From: Leptospirillum sp037442005
GTDB taxonomy: Bacteria > Nitrospirota > Leptospirillia > Leptospirillales > Leptospirillaceae
Length of the DNA stretch: 64,000 nt
Direction of reading: 5' to 3'
Assembly: GCA_037442005.1 (NCBI GenBank)
Contig: JBBIRA010000005.1
Span: forward strand, 20,758 to 84,757
In this document: in pieces, positions 8,560 to 17,294 of the stretch
Layout: the number at the start of each line of letters is the position of its first letter
How positions within the stretch are numbered: the stretch's first letter is position 1
Notes under the pieces: model-generated
The model's database searches: none
Told to the model about the DNA's origin: nothing
Seen by the model: only the letters and a program-made list of their open reading frames with translations
Position numbers and translations under genes: made by a program

Positions 8560-9423
8560 TTACCCCAAAGGCTCCGGGGAGCCTCCCAGTGCCAGGATCA
8601 CATCCCGGCCATCCCGGACCCGGGTTGCCCCCTGGTCAAGCCAGAAAATCGGCCCCTCCATCCTGCCATCACACTCCGCCCCCCCATAAATAAAGAGGTC
8701 CCTGTTTTCTTCAATCGCCAGTCGCACTGTGACGGAGGTCCCCGAAAATCGGCGGTGGGCCCCGGCAATCACCCCGAGCGAAAGGCCGACAATAATCCGG
8801 TTCCGGAAGGGAAAGTGCCACCCCTCCGGCAAATCCCCTGGAGGATATTCACTCACCAGAGCCCCTCCCCCGTCAAGGATCCTCCTGGCAAGACCCGCAT
8901 GGCTGGCCGGATAAACCCGGTCAAGCCCGCAACCGACAACGGCCACGGTCTTTCCCCCGGCGGCAAGCGCGCCGTGATGGGCAGCGCCATCCATCCCGGC
9001 AGCAAGTCCGGAAACAATGGAAAAACCAAAGGATGACAACTCCCCGGCCAACGCGGAAAAACGGTCCTGAACACCCGATGGAGCTTCACGACCCCCGATC
9101 ATCGCAAGGGATGGAAGGAAGAGGGATGAGATCTCCCCCTGAACAAACAGGGCAAGAGGAGGATCCGAGAGCTTTTCAAGAAGAGGCGGATATTGATCCG
9201 AACCGGACGTGATCATCTTTAAACCCTGACGTTCGCTTTTGTCAAGAACATCAAGTGCCTTTTCAATCCAGTGACCGGACTCGTCAGCCGGGAGACCGGT
9301 CCGTTCCATTTGGGAACCATTCCTCCCGGACCGGGAACGGGAAGCTATTTTCTCTTGACGGTCGAGCCTGTACAGGCTTCGGGCCAGAAGACCGACACGG
9401 GGATCCTTCCTCCGGTCGCTCAA
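8560..9423 (-). CDS. dprA: DNA-processing protein DprA (DNA uptake and recombination mediator)
   Basis: 287 residues. DprA binds incoming single-stranded DNA and loads RecA. The Rossmann-like core is recognisable: DPPLALFVQG, GLAAGMDGAAHHGAL, VVGCGLDRVYP, SEYPPG and RNRIIVGLSLGV. The usual VGSR motif is here IGGREAPS, and the usual C-terminal winged helix is absent. The start is uncertain: TTG 9423 is the most upstream codon before an in-frame stop at about 9462, and its ribosome site is poor. Position ahead of topA matches the dprA-topA order seen in many bacteria. Confidence 0.85.
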   Translation of the reverse strand: MSDRRKDPRVGLLARSLYRLDRQEKIASRSRSGRNGSQMERTGLPADESGHWIEKALDVLDKSERQGLKMITSGSDQYPPLLEKLSDPPLALFVQGEISSLFLPSLAMIGGREAPSGVQDRFSALAGELSSFGFSIVSGLAAGMDGAAHHGALAAGGKTVAVVGCGLDRVYPASHAGLARRILDGGGALVSEYPPGDLPEGWHFPFRNRIIVGLSLGVIAGAHRRFSGTSVTVRLAIEENRDLFIYGGAECDGRMEGPIFWLDQGATRVRDGRDVILALGGSPEPLG

Positions 9424-9576
9424 GGAACCATTGCCTTTCCGGGCTCTGGAATGGGAAAATCAGGAAGACACCCGGAGAGGGTCGGTCCCGGGAATATCGG
9501 GAGCATCCGTTCCTGGTGATCCCGGCGTTCCCGGATGAATGGATGATGTTTGGAGACTGCAGAGGGGGAAAACAGT

Positions 9577-9813
9577 ATGAACAACGACTTGTTCCGGATG
9601 TTTACATGGGCAACGGTCATTTTGTCCCTTGTAACGCTGGCAGGCATCGTTTTATGGGCACGGGACAGAAAACTGGCGGCATTGCGACAAAGCACGCAAC
9701 CCAAAACGCCCCCTTCCCGGAAAAACGAGATTGATGTGGAGATCATCGCCCTGAAAAAAAGGATCGAAGAGCTTCTGGATGAAAGAAAGAAACTTGATGC
9801 CGGACCATCCTAG
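9577..9813 (+). CDS. Small membrane-anchored coiled-coil protein
   Basis: 78 residues. One transmembrane segment (about 8-29) is followed by a basic patch, a Pro/Ser linker and a charged heptad-like helix (about 53-72). GAGGGGG lies eight to nine bases before ATG 9577, so translation looks real. It is divergent from dprA and convergent with the next minus-strand gene. No family is recognised; the shape suits a small envelope or scaffold protein. Confidence 0.6.
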   Translation: MNNDLFRMFTWATVILSLVTLAGIVLWARDRKLAALRQSTQPKTPPSRKNEIDVEIIALKKRIEELLDERKKLDAGPS

Positions 9814-9924
9814 CAGAAAAGGATGTTTTCCCCCTCCCGTCAAAACGGCGGTGGGCTCACGCCCGACCCCAAACAGGATCTGGGGATCTCCGTCCTCCCC
9901 CTCCCCGGGAGGTGAACAGGTCGG

Positions 9925-10404
9925 TCAGTTTCCCCGGTCGAGAGACAGCTCTTCCCGGTCCGCCCGATAAACGAAAAGCTCGGCGTAGCGGCCCCAGTTC
10001 ACCAGGAGCTGAAAACTCTGGTCCGGATCCTCCGCCGGAAACATCTCTGAAATTCTTTTCCGGATCGTGTCAGCCGAAAGTCCCTCCTTTTCCTCTTCAA
10101 GCCATTCCACAACCTTCTGGAAGAGGGGAAGAGTCAGGATTCTTTCCCAGAACAGTTTTTTTCGGCCATTGATATCGGCGGTGATCAGATCTTTTCCGAG
10201 CCTGGTCAAAACAATCTCCGAACCCGGGGTCAGGACAAATCCCAGAAGCTCCGCCGCCCGGACCAGCTGCAATTCTTCTCCCAGTTCCAGATGGAGATCA
10301 ACTCCCAGCTGATACAGTTCCTCTTCCCCGCCATTCTGGTCCAGAACCTTCAACAGCCCCACGATGCGACTCATCCCCGGATGCTGGTCGGGATCTCCGT
10401 CCAT
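9925..10404 (-). CDS. AAA-associated C-terminal domain protein, ABC transporter accessory
   Basis: 159 residues. It resembles the domain (AAA_assoc_C type) normally fused to the C-terminus of nitrate/sulfonate/bicarbonate-class ABC ATPases: an N-terminal winged-helix-like part (GVDLHLELGEELQLVRAAELLG) and a C-terminal helical part containing LNWGRYAELF-like sequence. Here it stands as its own gene 26 bases downstream of the ATPase gene, with a good site (AAGGGGG) before ATG 10404. I infer that it regulates the transporter. Family assignment is by recollection, so moderate. Confidence 0.7.
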   Translation of the reverse strand: MDGDPDQHPGMSRIVGLLKVLDQNGGEEELYQLGVDLHLELGEELQLVRAAELLGFVLTPGSEIVLTRLGKDLITADINGRKKLFWERILTLPLFQKVVEWLEEEKEGLSADTIRKRISEMFPAEDPDQSFQLLVNWGRYAELFVYRADREELSLDRGN

Positions 10405-10430
10405 AAAACCCCCTTCGTGTTGAAAAATCT

Positions 10431-11186
10431 CTATGAAATCAGTGAAAAAATCCGGTCGGAAAGCCGGTCGAATTCCGGATGGCGACGATCCCTCGGCCGC
10501 CGCAGATCAACCGGAATCTCTTCTGCCACATGGGTCGGCCGCCGTGAAAGAACCACGACCCTGTCTGACATTAAAATGGCTTCTTCAATGATATGCGTTA
10601 CCATGATGATCGTCCGGACCGACATTTCGGGATCCTCCCAGAGCATCAGGACCTCATCGCGCAACGTCAGCGATGTCAGCGCATCCAGATTGGAAAAAGG
10701 CTCATCCATCAACAGGATGGCGGGTTCCATGCACAGGGCCCGGGCAATTCCCACCCGCTGCTTCATTCCCCCCGACAGCTCCCGGGGATAGGCCTCTTCA
10801 TAGCCCTCAAGACCCACCTTATCAATATAGAAGGAAACGCTCTTGTCGATCGCGGACGGGGGCAACCCACGGGCCACCAGGCCGATGCCCACATTTTCCC
10901 GGACTGAAAGCCAGGGGAAAAGGGCAAATCCCTGGAATACCATCCCCATATCCCCATTGACCCCCACCGAGGGGTGTCCCCGGTAATGGACCGTCCCGGA
11001 GGATGGCTGAATGAGTCCCTGCAAAATCCGCAGCAACGTGCTTTTTCCACAGCCCGAGGGGCCAACGATCGAGACAAATTCCCCTTCCGAAACCGTCAGG
11101 GAAAGATTGCGGATCGCCATATTCCGCCGGCCTTCTTCGACAAACTCCATCGAAATGGCTGACAAATCAAGAAAAGGCTCAGCCAT
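10431..11186 (-). CDS. ABC transporter ATP-binding protein, NitT/TauT-like family
   Basis: 251 residues. Walker A GPSGCGKST, Q-loop, signature LSGGMKQRVGIARAL and Walker B ILLMDEP with the following D-loop are all intact. Sequence style matches the nitrate/taurine/sulfonate import class. ATG 11186 overlaps the permease stop by eight bases (ATGGCTGA); ATG 11195 is an alternative three codons upstream. It forms one unit with the fused permease and the downstream accessory gene. No periplasmic binding protein is encoded nearby, so the substrate cannot be named. Confidence 0.88.
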   Translation of the reverse strand: MAEPFLDLSAISMEFVEEGRRNMAIRNLSLTVSEGEFVSIVGPSGCGKSTLLRILQGLIQPSSGTVHYRGHPSVGVNGDMGMVFQGFALFPWLSVRENVGIGLVARGLPPSAIDKSVSFYIDKVGLEGYEEAYPRELSGGMKQRVGIARALCMEPAILLMDEPFSNLDALTSLTLRDEVLMLWEDPEMSVRTIIMVTHIIEEAILMSDRVVVLSRRPTHVAEEIPVDLRRPRDRRHPEFDRLSDRIFSLIS

Positions 11187-12900
11187 GGTAGCCATATTTG
11201 CTGGTCACCCGTTCGTACAGGGGGGTCCAGAATAACCGGTTCAGCATGACAACAACTCCCGTCATCAGTAAAAGAGACGTCACCACCAGGATTTCGTTTC
11301 CTGAGTGATAGGTCGCCCGGTCCAGAAAAGCGCCAATTCCCCGGACACCATAATCCTTGTTGTCATACACCACATATTCCGCCACGATCAGCGCATTCCA
11401 TCCCCCGCCAAAGGCCGTGATGGAACCGGTCAACAGGGATGGATAGAGAAAGGGCAAAAAAACCTTCCGGACAAACAGACGACCGGACAGCCCAACCGTC
11501 TGGGAAACTTCCCGGAGTTCCGCCGGGAACGTCCCCACTCCGGCCAGGAGGTTAAAGAGAAGATACCACTGCATTCCCGAAAGCAGCAGGATGATCGAGG
11601 CCAGATTCATGCTGTGCGTGGTATTCACCACCAGAACGATGATGAAGGGGAACAGCGCCGTCGCCGGAACAGACGCCATGACCTGCGCCACAGGCATCAC
11701 CACCCGGAAAAGCCTTGGAAAGCGGAAAACCATGTAGGCCAGGGGGACCGTCCAAAGAAGAGAAATGCCATACCCGGCAAGAAGTCTGAAAATGGAAAAA
11801 ACAAGATCCATCGGCAATTCCGACAGCTCTGTCCAGGGGACCCCCCTGGACACGTCCGACGCAATGGATTCTACCATTTTTACGGCCCCGAAACCGAGAA
11901 CAAGGATCAATAAAAAAGGGAAAACCCGGATGGTCGTGGCGACCCTTTCCGGGGGGACCGGCTTCATTTTTCCGACACGACGCTCAACCGTCAGGAACAA
12001 CCGGTCAAGCCCCCGGCCGGTCCGAAGCCTGACCGTGGCAAGAAACGTCCGGAATCCCTCAAGAAAAGACCAGCCGAGCAGAAAATCCCTGAATGGCGAA
12101 GAAACCTTTGAAAAAGGGGAGCTGTTCTGCTCGATCCTGAACCGTTCGGACCAGACCATCACCGGCCTGAACAGGAAGAAATCAAACAGGACAACGGATG
12201 CCACCAGCGTCAGTATTCCCAGGGTGGCAAGCCCCATACTTCCCGTTGACGTGGCTGAGACGAGAAAACTTCCCAGCCCCTCAAGCTGGTAATGGACCGA
12301 TCCGAGCGAGATCATTTCGCAGGCGATCAGGAAATACCACCCCTGGGACCAGGACAGGATCGAGTTGTAAACCATTTTGGGAATCGTCACCGGAATGAGG
12401 AACCGGGACAGCCGGATCCACCACGGCGCCTGCATCTGTCTCAATAGTTCAGTATATTCATGAGGCGCCGTCCGGATGGATTCGAAGACGGCAAAAGCCA
12501 TATTCCAGGCCATGCTTGTCGCAATCAGGATGATGCTGGCCAGCTCAACTCCATGAATCGGGTTCGAAAACAGATGGGCCAGAAGAAAGATCACGGCCGG
12601 AAAAAATCCCAGGATCGGAATCGACTGGAGAATATCGAGAACCGGCAGGAGATAGCGCTCCCCCCAGGAGGTGAGCGCAGCCGCCAGCCCATAACAGTAG
12701 GCAAAGACCAGGGAAATCAGGTACCCCCAAAAAAGTCGCAGGAGCGATAGACCCAGATCCTTGGGAAGTGAAGTGATCTCCGCTTTTTCAACCGCTCCTC
12801 CCTGGAGGAAAATATGATGGCGGAACAGGAGCCAGACCACCATCGTCAGAACGAGGAGAGAAACGGCCATCACGGCCTTTTGCCGCGGTCGCTCATCCAT
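11179..12900 (-). CDS. ABC transporter permease, two fused membrane domains
   Basis: 573 residues from ATG 12900, preceded by GAAAGGGG. Two copies of the binding-protein-dependent permease domain are fused in tandem, roughly residues 45-280 and 330-565, each with about five to six hydrophobic helices and an EAA-like loop (for example SWSQGWYFLIACEMIS and FGGGWNALIVAEYVVY). In the family such fusions pair with NitT/TauT-type ATPases. The upstream frame extension to 13008 lacks a ribosome site and is not used. The cognate solute-binding protein is missing from the window. Confidence 0.88.
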   Translation of the reverse strand: MDERPRQKAVMAVSLLVLTMVVWLLFRHHIFLQGGAVEKAEITSLPKDLGLSLLRLFWGYLISLVFAYCYGLAAALTSWGERYLLPVLDILQSIPILGFFPAVIFLLAHLFSNPIHGVELASIILIATSMAWNMAFAVFESIRTAPHEYTELLRQMQAPWWIRLSRFLIPVTIPKMVYNSILSWSQGWYFLIACEMISLGSVHYQLEGLGSFLVSATSTGSMGLATLGILTLVASVVLFDFFLFRPVMVWSERFRIEQNSSPFSKVSSPFRDFLLGWSFLEGFRTFLATVRLRTGRGLDRLFLTVERRVGKMKPVPPERVATTIRVFPFLLILVLGFGAVKMVESIASDVSRGVPWTELSELPMDLVFSIFRLLAGYGISLLWTVPLAYMVFRFPRLFRVVMPVAQVMASVPATALFPFIIVLVVNTTHSMNLASIILLLSGMQWYLLFNLLAGVGTFPAELREVSQTVGLSGRLFVRKVFLPFLYPSLLTGSITAFGGGWNALIVAEYVVYDNKDYGVRGIGAFLDRATYHSGNEILVVTSLLLMTGVVVMLNRLFWTPLYERVTSKYGYHG

Positions 12901-12998
12901 ACTGACACCCCTTTCAAACCGCCACCCATTTGATTTGCCCCACCAATCATGGAACAATTCCCGGGAAACACATCCAACCCATTTTCCACGGAGGGCCC

Positions 12999-13430
12999 AT
13001 GACCACAAACACCCCCCAGCATGCCATGGCGCTCAGTTCTTTTGAAGAAGCCATCCTGATCCTTCTTGTGGCATTCCTCATCATGACCGGCGTCCTCTTC
13101 TATCGGATCATCATGCTACTATCCACACTCGATGCGGCCGCCAAAGAACTGTCCCGCTCATCCCTCCCGGTTCTGCACCATCTGTCAGGGGTTCTCCGGG
13201 ATACGGAGCGACTGACCCACTGGATCGAGTCCATGAAAGAAGGTCTGGACAAAACGGCAACGGAGCATCTTTTCTCCATTTTCAGCCGTGTTTCCACCGT
13301 TGGAAACGCCCTGAACCGGGTGGCAACAGTGGGACGGGCGATCAGAAACGCCGTCAACGCCTACAGGCATCCTGAAAAACACAATCCCGGAACCGGAGAA
13401 TCCAGTTATTCCGACGGAGAAAAACCATGA
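12999..13430 (+). CDS. DUF948-like membrane protein
   Basis: 143 residues. One transmembrane helix (about 16-40) is followed by a long amphipathic helical region ending in repeated SRVSTVGNALNRVATVGRA-type segments, the pattern of DUF948 proteins. GGAGGG lies just before ATG 12999. It overlaps the next gene by ATGA, so the two are coupled. DUF948/YtxH pairs are common small envelope proteins of unknown function, sometimes linked to stress. Confidence 0.65.
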   Translation: MTTNTPQHAMALSSFEEAILILLVAFLIMTGVLFYRIIMLLSTLDAAAKELSRSSLPVLHHLSGVLRDTERLTHWIESMKEGLDKTATEHLFSIFSRVSTVGNALNRVATVGRAIRNAVNAYRHPEKHNPGTGESSYSDGEKP

Positions 13431-13729
13431 GCGACAAATCAGAGCTGACGCCATCTTCTTCCCACCCGGTTCTCTTTTTCGTTGCGGGTGCCCTTGCGGG
13501 AGCCGCCGCGGTGGTATTACTGCTTCCCGAAACCAGGGAAAGAGCCCGGTCTCTCGTTAAAAAGACCGTTGAGGAAATCAAGGACGGGAATCTCACCTCC
13601 CAGATTGGTTCAGAGCTTGGCAACAGGGAGCATCAGACAAAAAAAGCCATGAAAGCCGGATGGGAAGCCTTCATCAACACCCTGGCCCAGGAACAGGAAA
13701 CACCCGCACCACCGGCCCCGGAGAACTGA
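13427..13729 (+). CDS. YtxH-like small membrane protein
   Basis: 100 residues. The hydrophobic stretch FFVAGALAGAAAVVLLLP followed by ETRERARSLVKK is the hallmark of YtxH-type proteins: a glycine-rich membrane anchor, then a charged helix. It is translationally coupled to the preceding DUF948-like gene through a four-base overlap. Function is unknown. Confidence 0.7.
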   Translation: MSDKSELTPSSSHPVLFFVAGALAGAAAVVLLLPETRERARSLVKKTVEEIKDGNLTSQIGSELGNREHQTKKAMKAGWEAFINTLAQEQETPAPPAPEN

Positions 13730-13740
13730 AAAGGCAAACA

Positions 13741-13761
13741 CCGGATCCTTGCTGGATCCGG
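13741..13761. terminator. Perfect hairpin between convergent genes
   Basis: CCGGATCC (13741-13748) pairs with GGATCCGG (13754-13761) across a TTGCT loop, 12 bases after the YtxH-like stop and before the end of the convergent DUF3332 gene. Placement suits a shared terminator, but there is no T-run on either side, so it may need Rho or be a processing hairpin. Confidence 0.4.
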
Positions 13762-13820
13762 CATCTGCCTCCCGACTTCTTTCGTTGTCATCCCTTTGTC
13801 GAACAGGATGCCAAACAGAA

Positions 13821-14363
13821 CTAGATCGTTCCGGGCAATCCTGTCACAACCCGGGAAAGAGGATGTCCCTGGGAGAATGTTGTTTCCGTGACATGGGCCC
13901 CGGCTCCCATCACCTGGGAATCCACCCCGCGGGATCGGTAAAGCCGGACAACAGGAGATCCTGACTGTCCTTTGGTGACGGACAACGCCACCAGGGATTT
14001 CCGGGATTGATCAAAATGCCAGGCCAGAACAACATGATCTCCGGACTTGTTGATCGCCGTCTTGACACCGTTTTGAGGGATGTCCGCCTTGCCTGCGACG
14101 GAAGGCGAGTTCGTAATCGGGTTCTTTCCGCTCCAGAATTCGATCGTGTTGAAAATAATGACATCACCCAGACCGGCAATCGCATACACCGGGAAGATGA
14201 TCAAAAGCGCGTTCACGCCGGAACGGGCCCATTTGTTTTCAATCGTTCCGTTCGATTTGTACAGAAGGTGAACCAGGGCATACTGACCGTAACACCCGGA
14301 CAAGACACCCAGAAAAACAACCAGCATGGCAGCAGAAACCACGGATTTGGCCTTGTTGAACAT
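13821..14363 (-). CDS. DUF3332-like lipoprotein
   Basis: 180 residues. The N-terminus MFNKAKSV, a hydrophobic core and LSGC (Cys about 24) give a lipoprotein signal. The following CYGQYALVHLLY, IIFPVYAIAGLGDVIIFNTIEFWSGKNP pattern matches DUF3332 proteins. Start ATG 14363 has AAGGAG seven bases upstream; the frame extends further but without a ribosome site. Monocistronic, convergent with the plus-strand pair. Function unknown; probably envelope-associated. Confidence 0.75.
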   Translation of the reverse strand: MFNKAKSVVSAAMLVVFLGVLSGCYGQYALVHLLYKSNGTIENKWARSGVNALLIIFPVYAIAGLGDVIIFNTIEFWSGKNPITNSPSVAGKADIPQNGVKTAINKSGDHVVLAWHFDQSRKSLVALSVTKGQSGSPVVRLYRSRGVDSQVMGAGAHVTETTFSQGHPLSRVVTGLPGTI

Positions 14364-14405
14364 GTTTGACTCCTTCCGAAGCGTTTGAGAGATGATTGAT
14401 GTTTT

Positions 14406-14435
14406 CCCTTTCCCGATAGATACAACGGGAAAAGG
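14406..14435. repeat. Inverted repeat upstream of the DUF3332 gene
   Basis: CCCTTTCCCG (14406-14415) pairs with CGGGAAAAGG (14426-14435) with one mismatch and a 10-base loop. It lies about 45-70 bases before the DUF3332 gene start, where an operator or leader hairpin would sit. No protein can be assigned to it. Confidence 0.35.
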
Positions 14436-14479
14436 CTCAACAAGCATAGGGGCTTGACCCCGCTTTGCGCAAGTTCCGG

Positions 14480-15562
14480 TCAGGAGCCTGGTAACGAAGC
14501 CCCGCCTGAAAGCTGGGCCCCTGTTTCCAGAGCCTCTCCGTTCTGGGAAAGCGAGTACACGGCCGCGATGCAGGAATAATCTCCGGAACAGCCCACCTGA
14601 GCCACCGTATCGGATACCGTTGACCCGGGAAGGGTCTGTGGTTCAAAGATAAAAAGGGCATTCCCCGATGATGATGTCTGGGTCAGTCCATTCGAAAGAT
14701 AGATGAGCGTTCCCGAAGACCCCGTCAGCCAGAAGCTTCCTGAAGGGTCGGGTGACACTTCCTGGATAAGGTCTGCCGAGGAAGCATCCGCCTGGGGAAT
14801 GGGAACAGCTGACCAGGAGAGACCCAGATTCTGGCTCTGGAGCACCGCTCCCGGACCAGCCGCAAGACAGATTCCCCCGATCTGACAGGCCACCCCGCTG
14901 ATCCCTTGCGGTGCGAAGCTCTGGGAGATCAGGGAAAACTGGAAGGTCCCCCCCCCATCGGAGGACACCACGATCCCGGGAATACCCTGGCCCTGGGTAC
15001 TTTGTCCCGAAATCAGGATCGACAGCCCCGACAGCGCAACCTGTCCATAATTGGCTGGCCCCACACCTGACGTCTGCGAATTGAGCACGGGTGCCCAGGC
15101 ACCCGCCAGGATCGGCAGGATATACAGGGCATTATTGCTGCCGACCGCCACGCACGCCGGAGTCGTCGCCGTCTGGCAGGTCACGGCATTCAGGGTCAGG
15201 TTCCCGTTCACCGTCTCGTTGGTGATCTGGAAGCTCTGACCGCCATCAAGGGTCTGGGCGATCAACCCCTGATTGCCGACGATGTAGCAAATCAGCGTGG
15301 TCGGGCAACTGATCGAGGTCAGGTTGAAATTGGCGAGGGCAAACCCGCCGTTCACGGTATCAAGCGGGGTATAGGTCAGTCCCCCATTCTGGGTCAGAAG
15401 GATCAGCCCGTTCTGTCCCACCACAAAACAGACCGAGGGGCCGGGACAGGAAACAGAGGTCGGCTGGGACCCTGATGGAATAGTCCCGGCAACCCACAAA
15501 AAGCTTGGCGTGGTCGACTGGCATGCGGCCAACAGAAAAAACAGCCAAAGAATAAACCGCAT
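14480..15562 (-). CDS. YCF48-like/BNR repeat lipoprotein
   Basis: 360 residues from ATG 15562 with GGGAGGGCGGGG just upstream. A short signal MRFILWLFFLLAAC places the lipidated Cys at 14. The rest is a string of about six beta-propeller-type repeats with the pattern SCP..C..VG..G.I..T.DGG, each carrying two cysteines that could form a disulphide. YCF48-like propellers assist assembly of membrane complexes in other bacteria; the role here is unknown. It follows mutY by 28 bases. Confidence 0.75.
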   Translation of the reverse strand: MRFILWLFFLLAACQSTTPSFLWVAGTIPSGSQPTSVSCPGPSVCFVVGQNGLILLTQNGGLTYTPLDTVNGGFALANFNLTSISCPTTLICYIVGNQGLIAQTLDGGQSFQITNETVNGNLTLNAVTCQTATTPACVAVGSNNALYILPILAGAWAPVLNSQTSGVGPANYGQVALSGLSILISGQSTQGQGIPGIVVSSDGGGTFQFSLISQSFAPQGISGVACQIGGICLAAGPGAVLQSQNLGLSWSAVPIPQADASSADLIQEVSPDPSGSFWLTGSSGTLIYLSNGLTQTSSSGNALFIFEPQTLPGSTVSDTVAQVGCSGDYSCIAAVYSLSQNGEALETGAQLSGGASLPGS

Positions 15563-15590
15563 TCCCCGCCCTCCCACCGGTCCCGCCCGC

Positions 15591-16682
15591 CTAGCGACCA
15601 TGATATTGCGTCCTTGATTCAAGAAACCGGAGGATTTTTTTGGCAACACCCGTGAGCGGAACCGTCCGGACCCGGGACAGGTCAGGAAACCGGGTGGCCG
15701 CCCCGAACGACTCGCTCAGGAACGACTCCTCCACTTCCACGATTTCAACTTCTTCCTCGAAATGGGTGTAAACATGGGACACCTTCCCCAGGAGGCGGGC
15801 CACCGGCCCCTCCCGCTGGCCGGAAGGACCTCCGGGAAAATCCCATAACCCTTCGAGGAGACGTTCTCCCGTTCTTTGCTCCAGGAAAAGATCCGTCCCC
15901 GGAGGACCGACAAAAACACGTCTCTTCTTCTGACGGCGCGGTGGGGCAGGACGCCCTGGCAGGGTGACATCAAGGCCCGAGCGGTTCGTGAGACACAATA
16001 CCCCCAGCGGACAGTGGCTGCAATCGGGGTTCCGGATCGTGCAGACGGTGGCTCCGAGATCCATCAGCGCCTGGTTGATATCCCCCGGCGGGCCGGTCCC
16101 GCCCACAAACATCCGGGAAACAGTCCAGAGAGGTTCAAGAGACGTTTTATTTTCCCCTCCGGGATCCATCAGGTGAAAAAGACGCCGGTTCACCCGACGG
16201 ACATTCGCGTCAAGAATGGCTTCTCTCTTCCCGAAGGCGATGGAAGCAATCGCGCCGGCGGTCGAGGGACCAATCCCCGGAAGCTGAAGCCAGCCATCCC
16301 TGGTTTCAGGAAATCCTCCGGCCAGGACGATCGCCCTGGCGGCACGGTGCAGATTCCTGGCCCGCTGGTAGTAGCCGAGCCCCTCCCAAATCTTCAGAAG
16401 ATCTTCCAGGGGGGCCTCAGCCAGAACCTCCACCGAAGGAAATCGCGCAAGAAAGCGGTCAAAATAGCCGAGAACCGTCGATACCGTTGTCTGCTGGAGC
16501 ATGATTTCAGAAATCCAAACCCGATAAGGAGAAACTGGCTTTCTCCAGGGCAGGGGCCGGGCCACATCGCGATACCAGTCGGCAAGGCGACACCGGGCAA
16601 GCTCCCAGTCAAAGGTTTCGCGACCATGCGCCAGATCCCCGGGAGTGATCGACCCTTTCCCGGAAGATAGATCCTTCTCCAT
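15591..16682 (-). CDS. mutY: A/G-specific adenine glycosylase
   Basis: 363 residues. It removes adenine mispaired with 8-oxoguanine. The helix-hairpin-helix LPGIGPSTAGAIAS (about 134-147), catalytic Glu59 in SEIMLQQTT and Asp158 in ILDANVRRV are present. The [4Fe-4S] cluster cysteines are 214, 221, 224 and 230 (C-x6-C-x2-C-x5-C). The C-terminal 130 residues form the NUDIX-like 8-oxoG recognition domain. The start ATG overlaps the folK stop (TAATG), implying coupling. Confidence 0.95.
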   Translation of the reverse strand: MEKDLSSGKGSITPGDLAHGRETFDWELARCRLADWYRDVARPLPWRKPVSPYRVWISEIMLQQTTVSTVLGYFDRFLARFPSVEVLAEAPLEDLLKIWEGLGYYQRARNLHRAARAIVLAGGFPETRDGWLQLPGIGPSTAGAIASIAFGKREAILDANVRRVNRRLFHLMDPGGENKTSLEPLWTVSRMFVGGTGPPGDINQALMDLGATVCTIRNPDCSHCPLGVLCLTNRSGLDVTLPGRPAPPRRQKKRRVFVGPPGTDLFLEQRTGERLLEGLWDFPGGPSGQREGPVARLLGKVSHVYTHFEEEVEIVEVEESFLSESFGAATRFPDLSRVRTVPLTGVAKKILRFLESRTQYHGR

Positions 16683-17245
16683 TACACTCTCCCCTGTCCT
16701 TCGATTCGTCCGGGGACTCTCGCTCCTGGCGGACGGACCGGATGAGATCCCGGAGGAAAAAACATCCCTTCCGGAAGGGAAGGCATCCGAAGATCCGGAT
16801 CCCGGGGAAGATGAGCCTGACGAATCGCTTCATCGATCAGTTGACGAAGATAGGGGCGTTGGGAAATCGCCGGATGAGGCAGAATGAGGTCAGGATCATT
16901 CACGGAAAGTCCGGGAGAGACAAACAGGAAGTCCACATCAAGGAGCCGGGGCCAGAGACGGCCCTTTCCCCGACGGCGAACGCCCTGTTCGAGGTGATTC
17001 AGCCATTTGAAAAAACCCCGGACCCCCAGACGGGTCACACCGACGATGACTCTGTTGTCATAAGCGGGCGCAGGGATTCCCCACGCCAGGGTCCGGGATA
17101 AAGATGACATTCCCGTCACGCAGAAAAACGGGCTTCGGGACAGATGGATCGTACAGGAGTCGATCGCCTCTCTCGCCCCTGGAAGATTTCCTCCCAGAGA
17201 GATCCCTGCGATCACCCGGGCCCCCAAAGGACAGAATGAGAACAC
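16682..17245 (-). CDS. folK: 2-amino-4-hydroxy-6-hydroxymethyldihydropteridine pyrophosphokinase
   Basis: About 187 residues. It transfers pyrophosphate from ATP to 6-hydroxymethyl-dihydropterin in folate synthesis. The typical N-terminal ISLGGNLPGAREAI and the GKGRLWPRLLDVDFLF segment (family: RWGPRxLDLDIL) support the call, although the match is divergent and a C-terminal Pro/Arg-rich tail is added. The start is uncertain: GTG 17245 (GGAG upstream) or GTG 17215 fit the family length, while ATG 17329 would overlap dapL by 35 bases. It is coupled to mutY by TAATG. Confidence 0.7.
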   Translation of the reverse strand: MFSFCPLGARVIAGISLGGNLPGAREAIDSCTIHLSRSPFFCVTGMSSLSRTLAWGIPAPAYDNRVIVGVTRLGVRGFFKWLNHLEQGVRRRGKGRLWPRLLDVDFLFVSPGLSVNDPDLILPHPAISQRPYLRQLIDEAIRQAHLPRDPDLRMPSLPEGMFFPPGSHPVRPPGARVPGRIEGQGRV

Positions 17246-17294
17246 TGTCTCCAGGCATCCCCCCGGGGATGGAAAGGTTTCACCGTGCCTCCTG

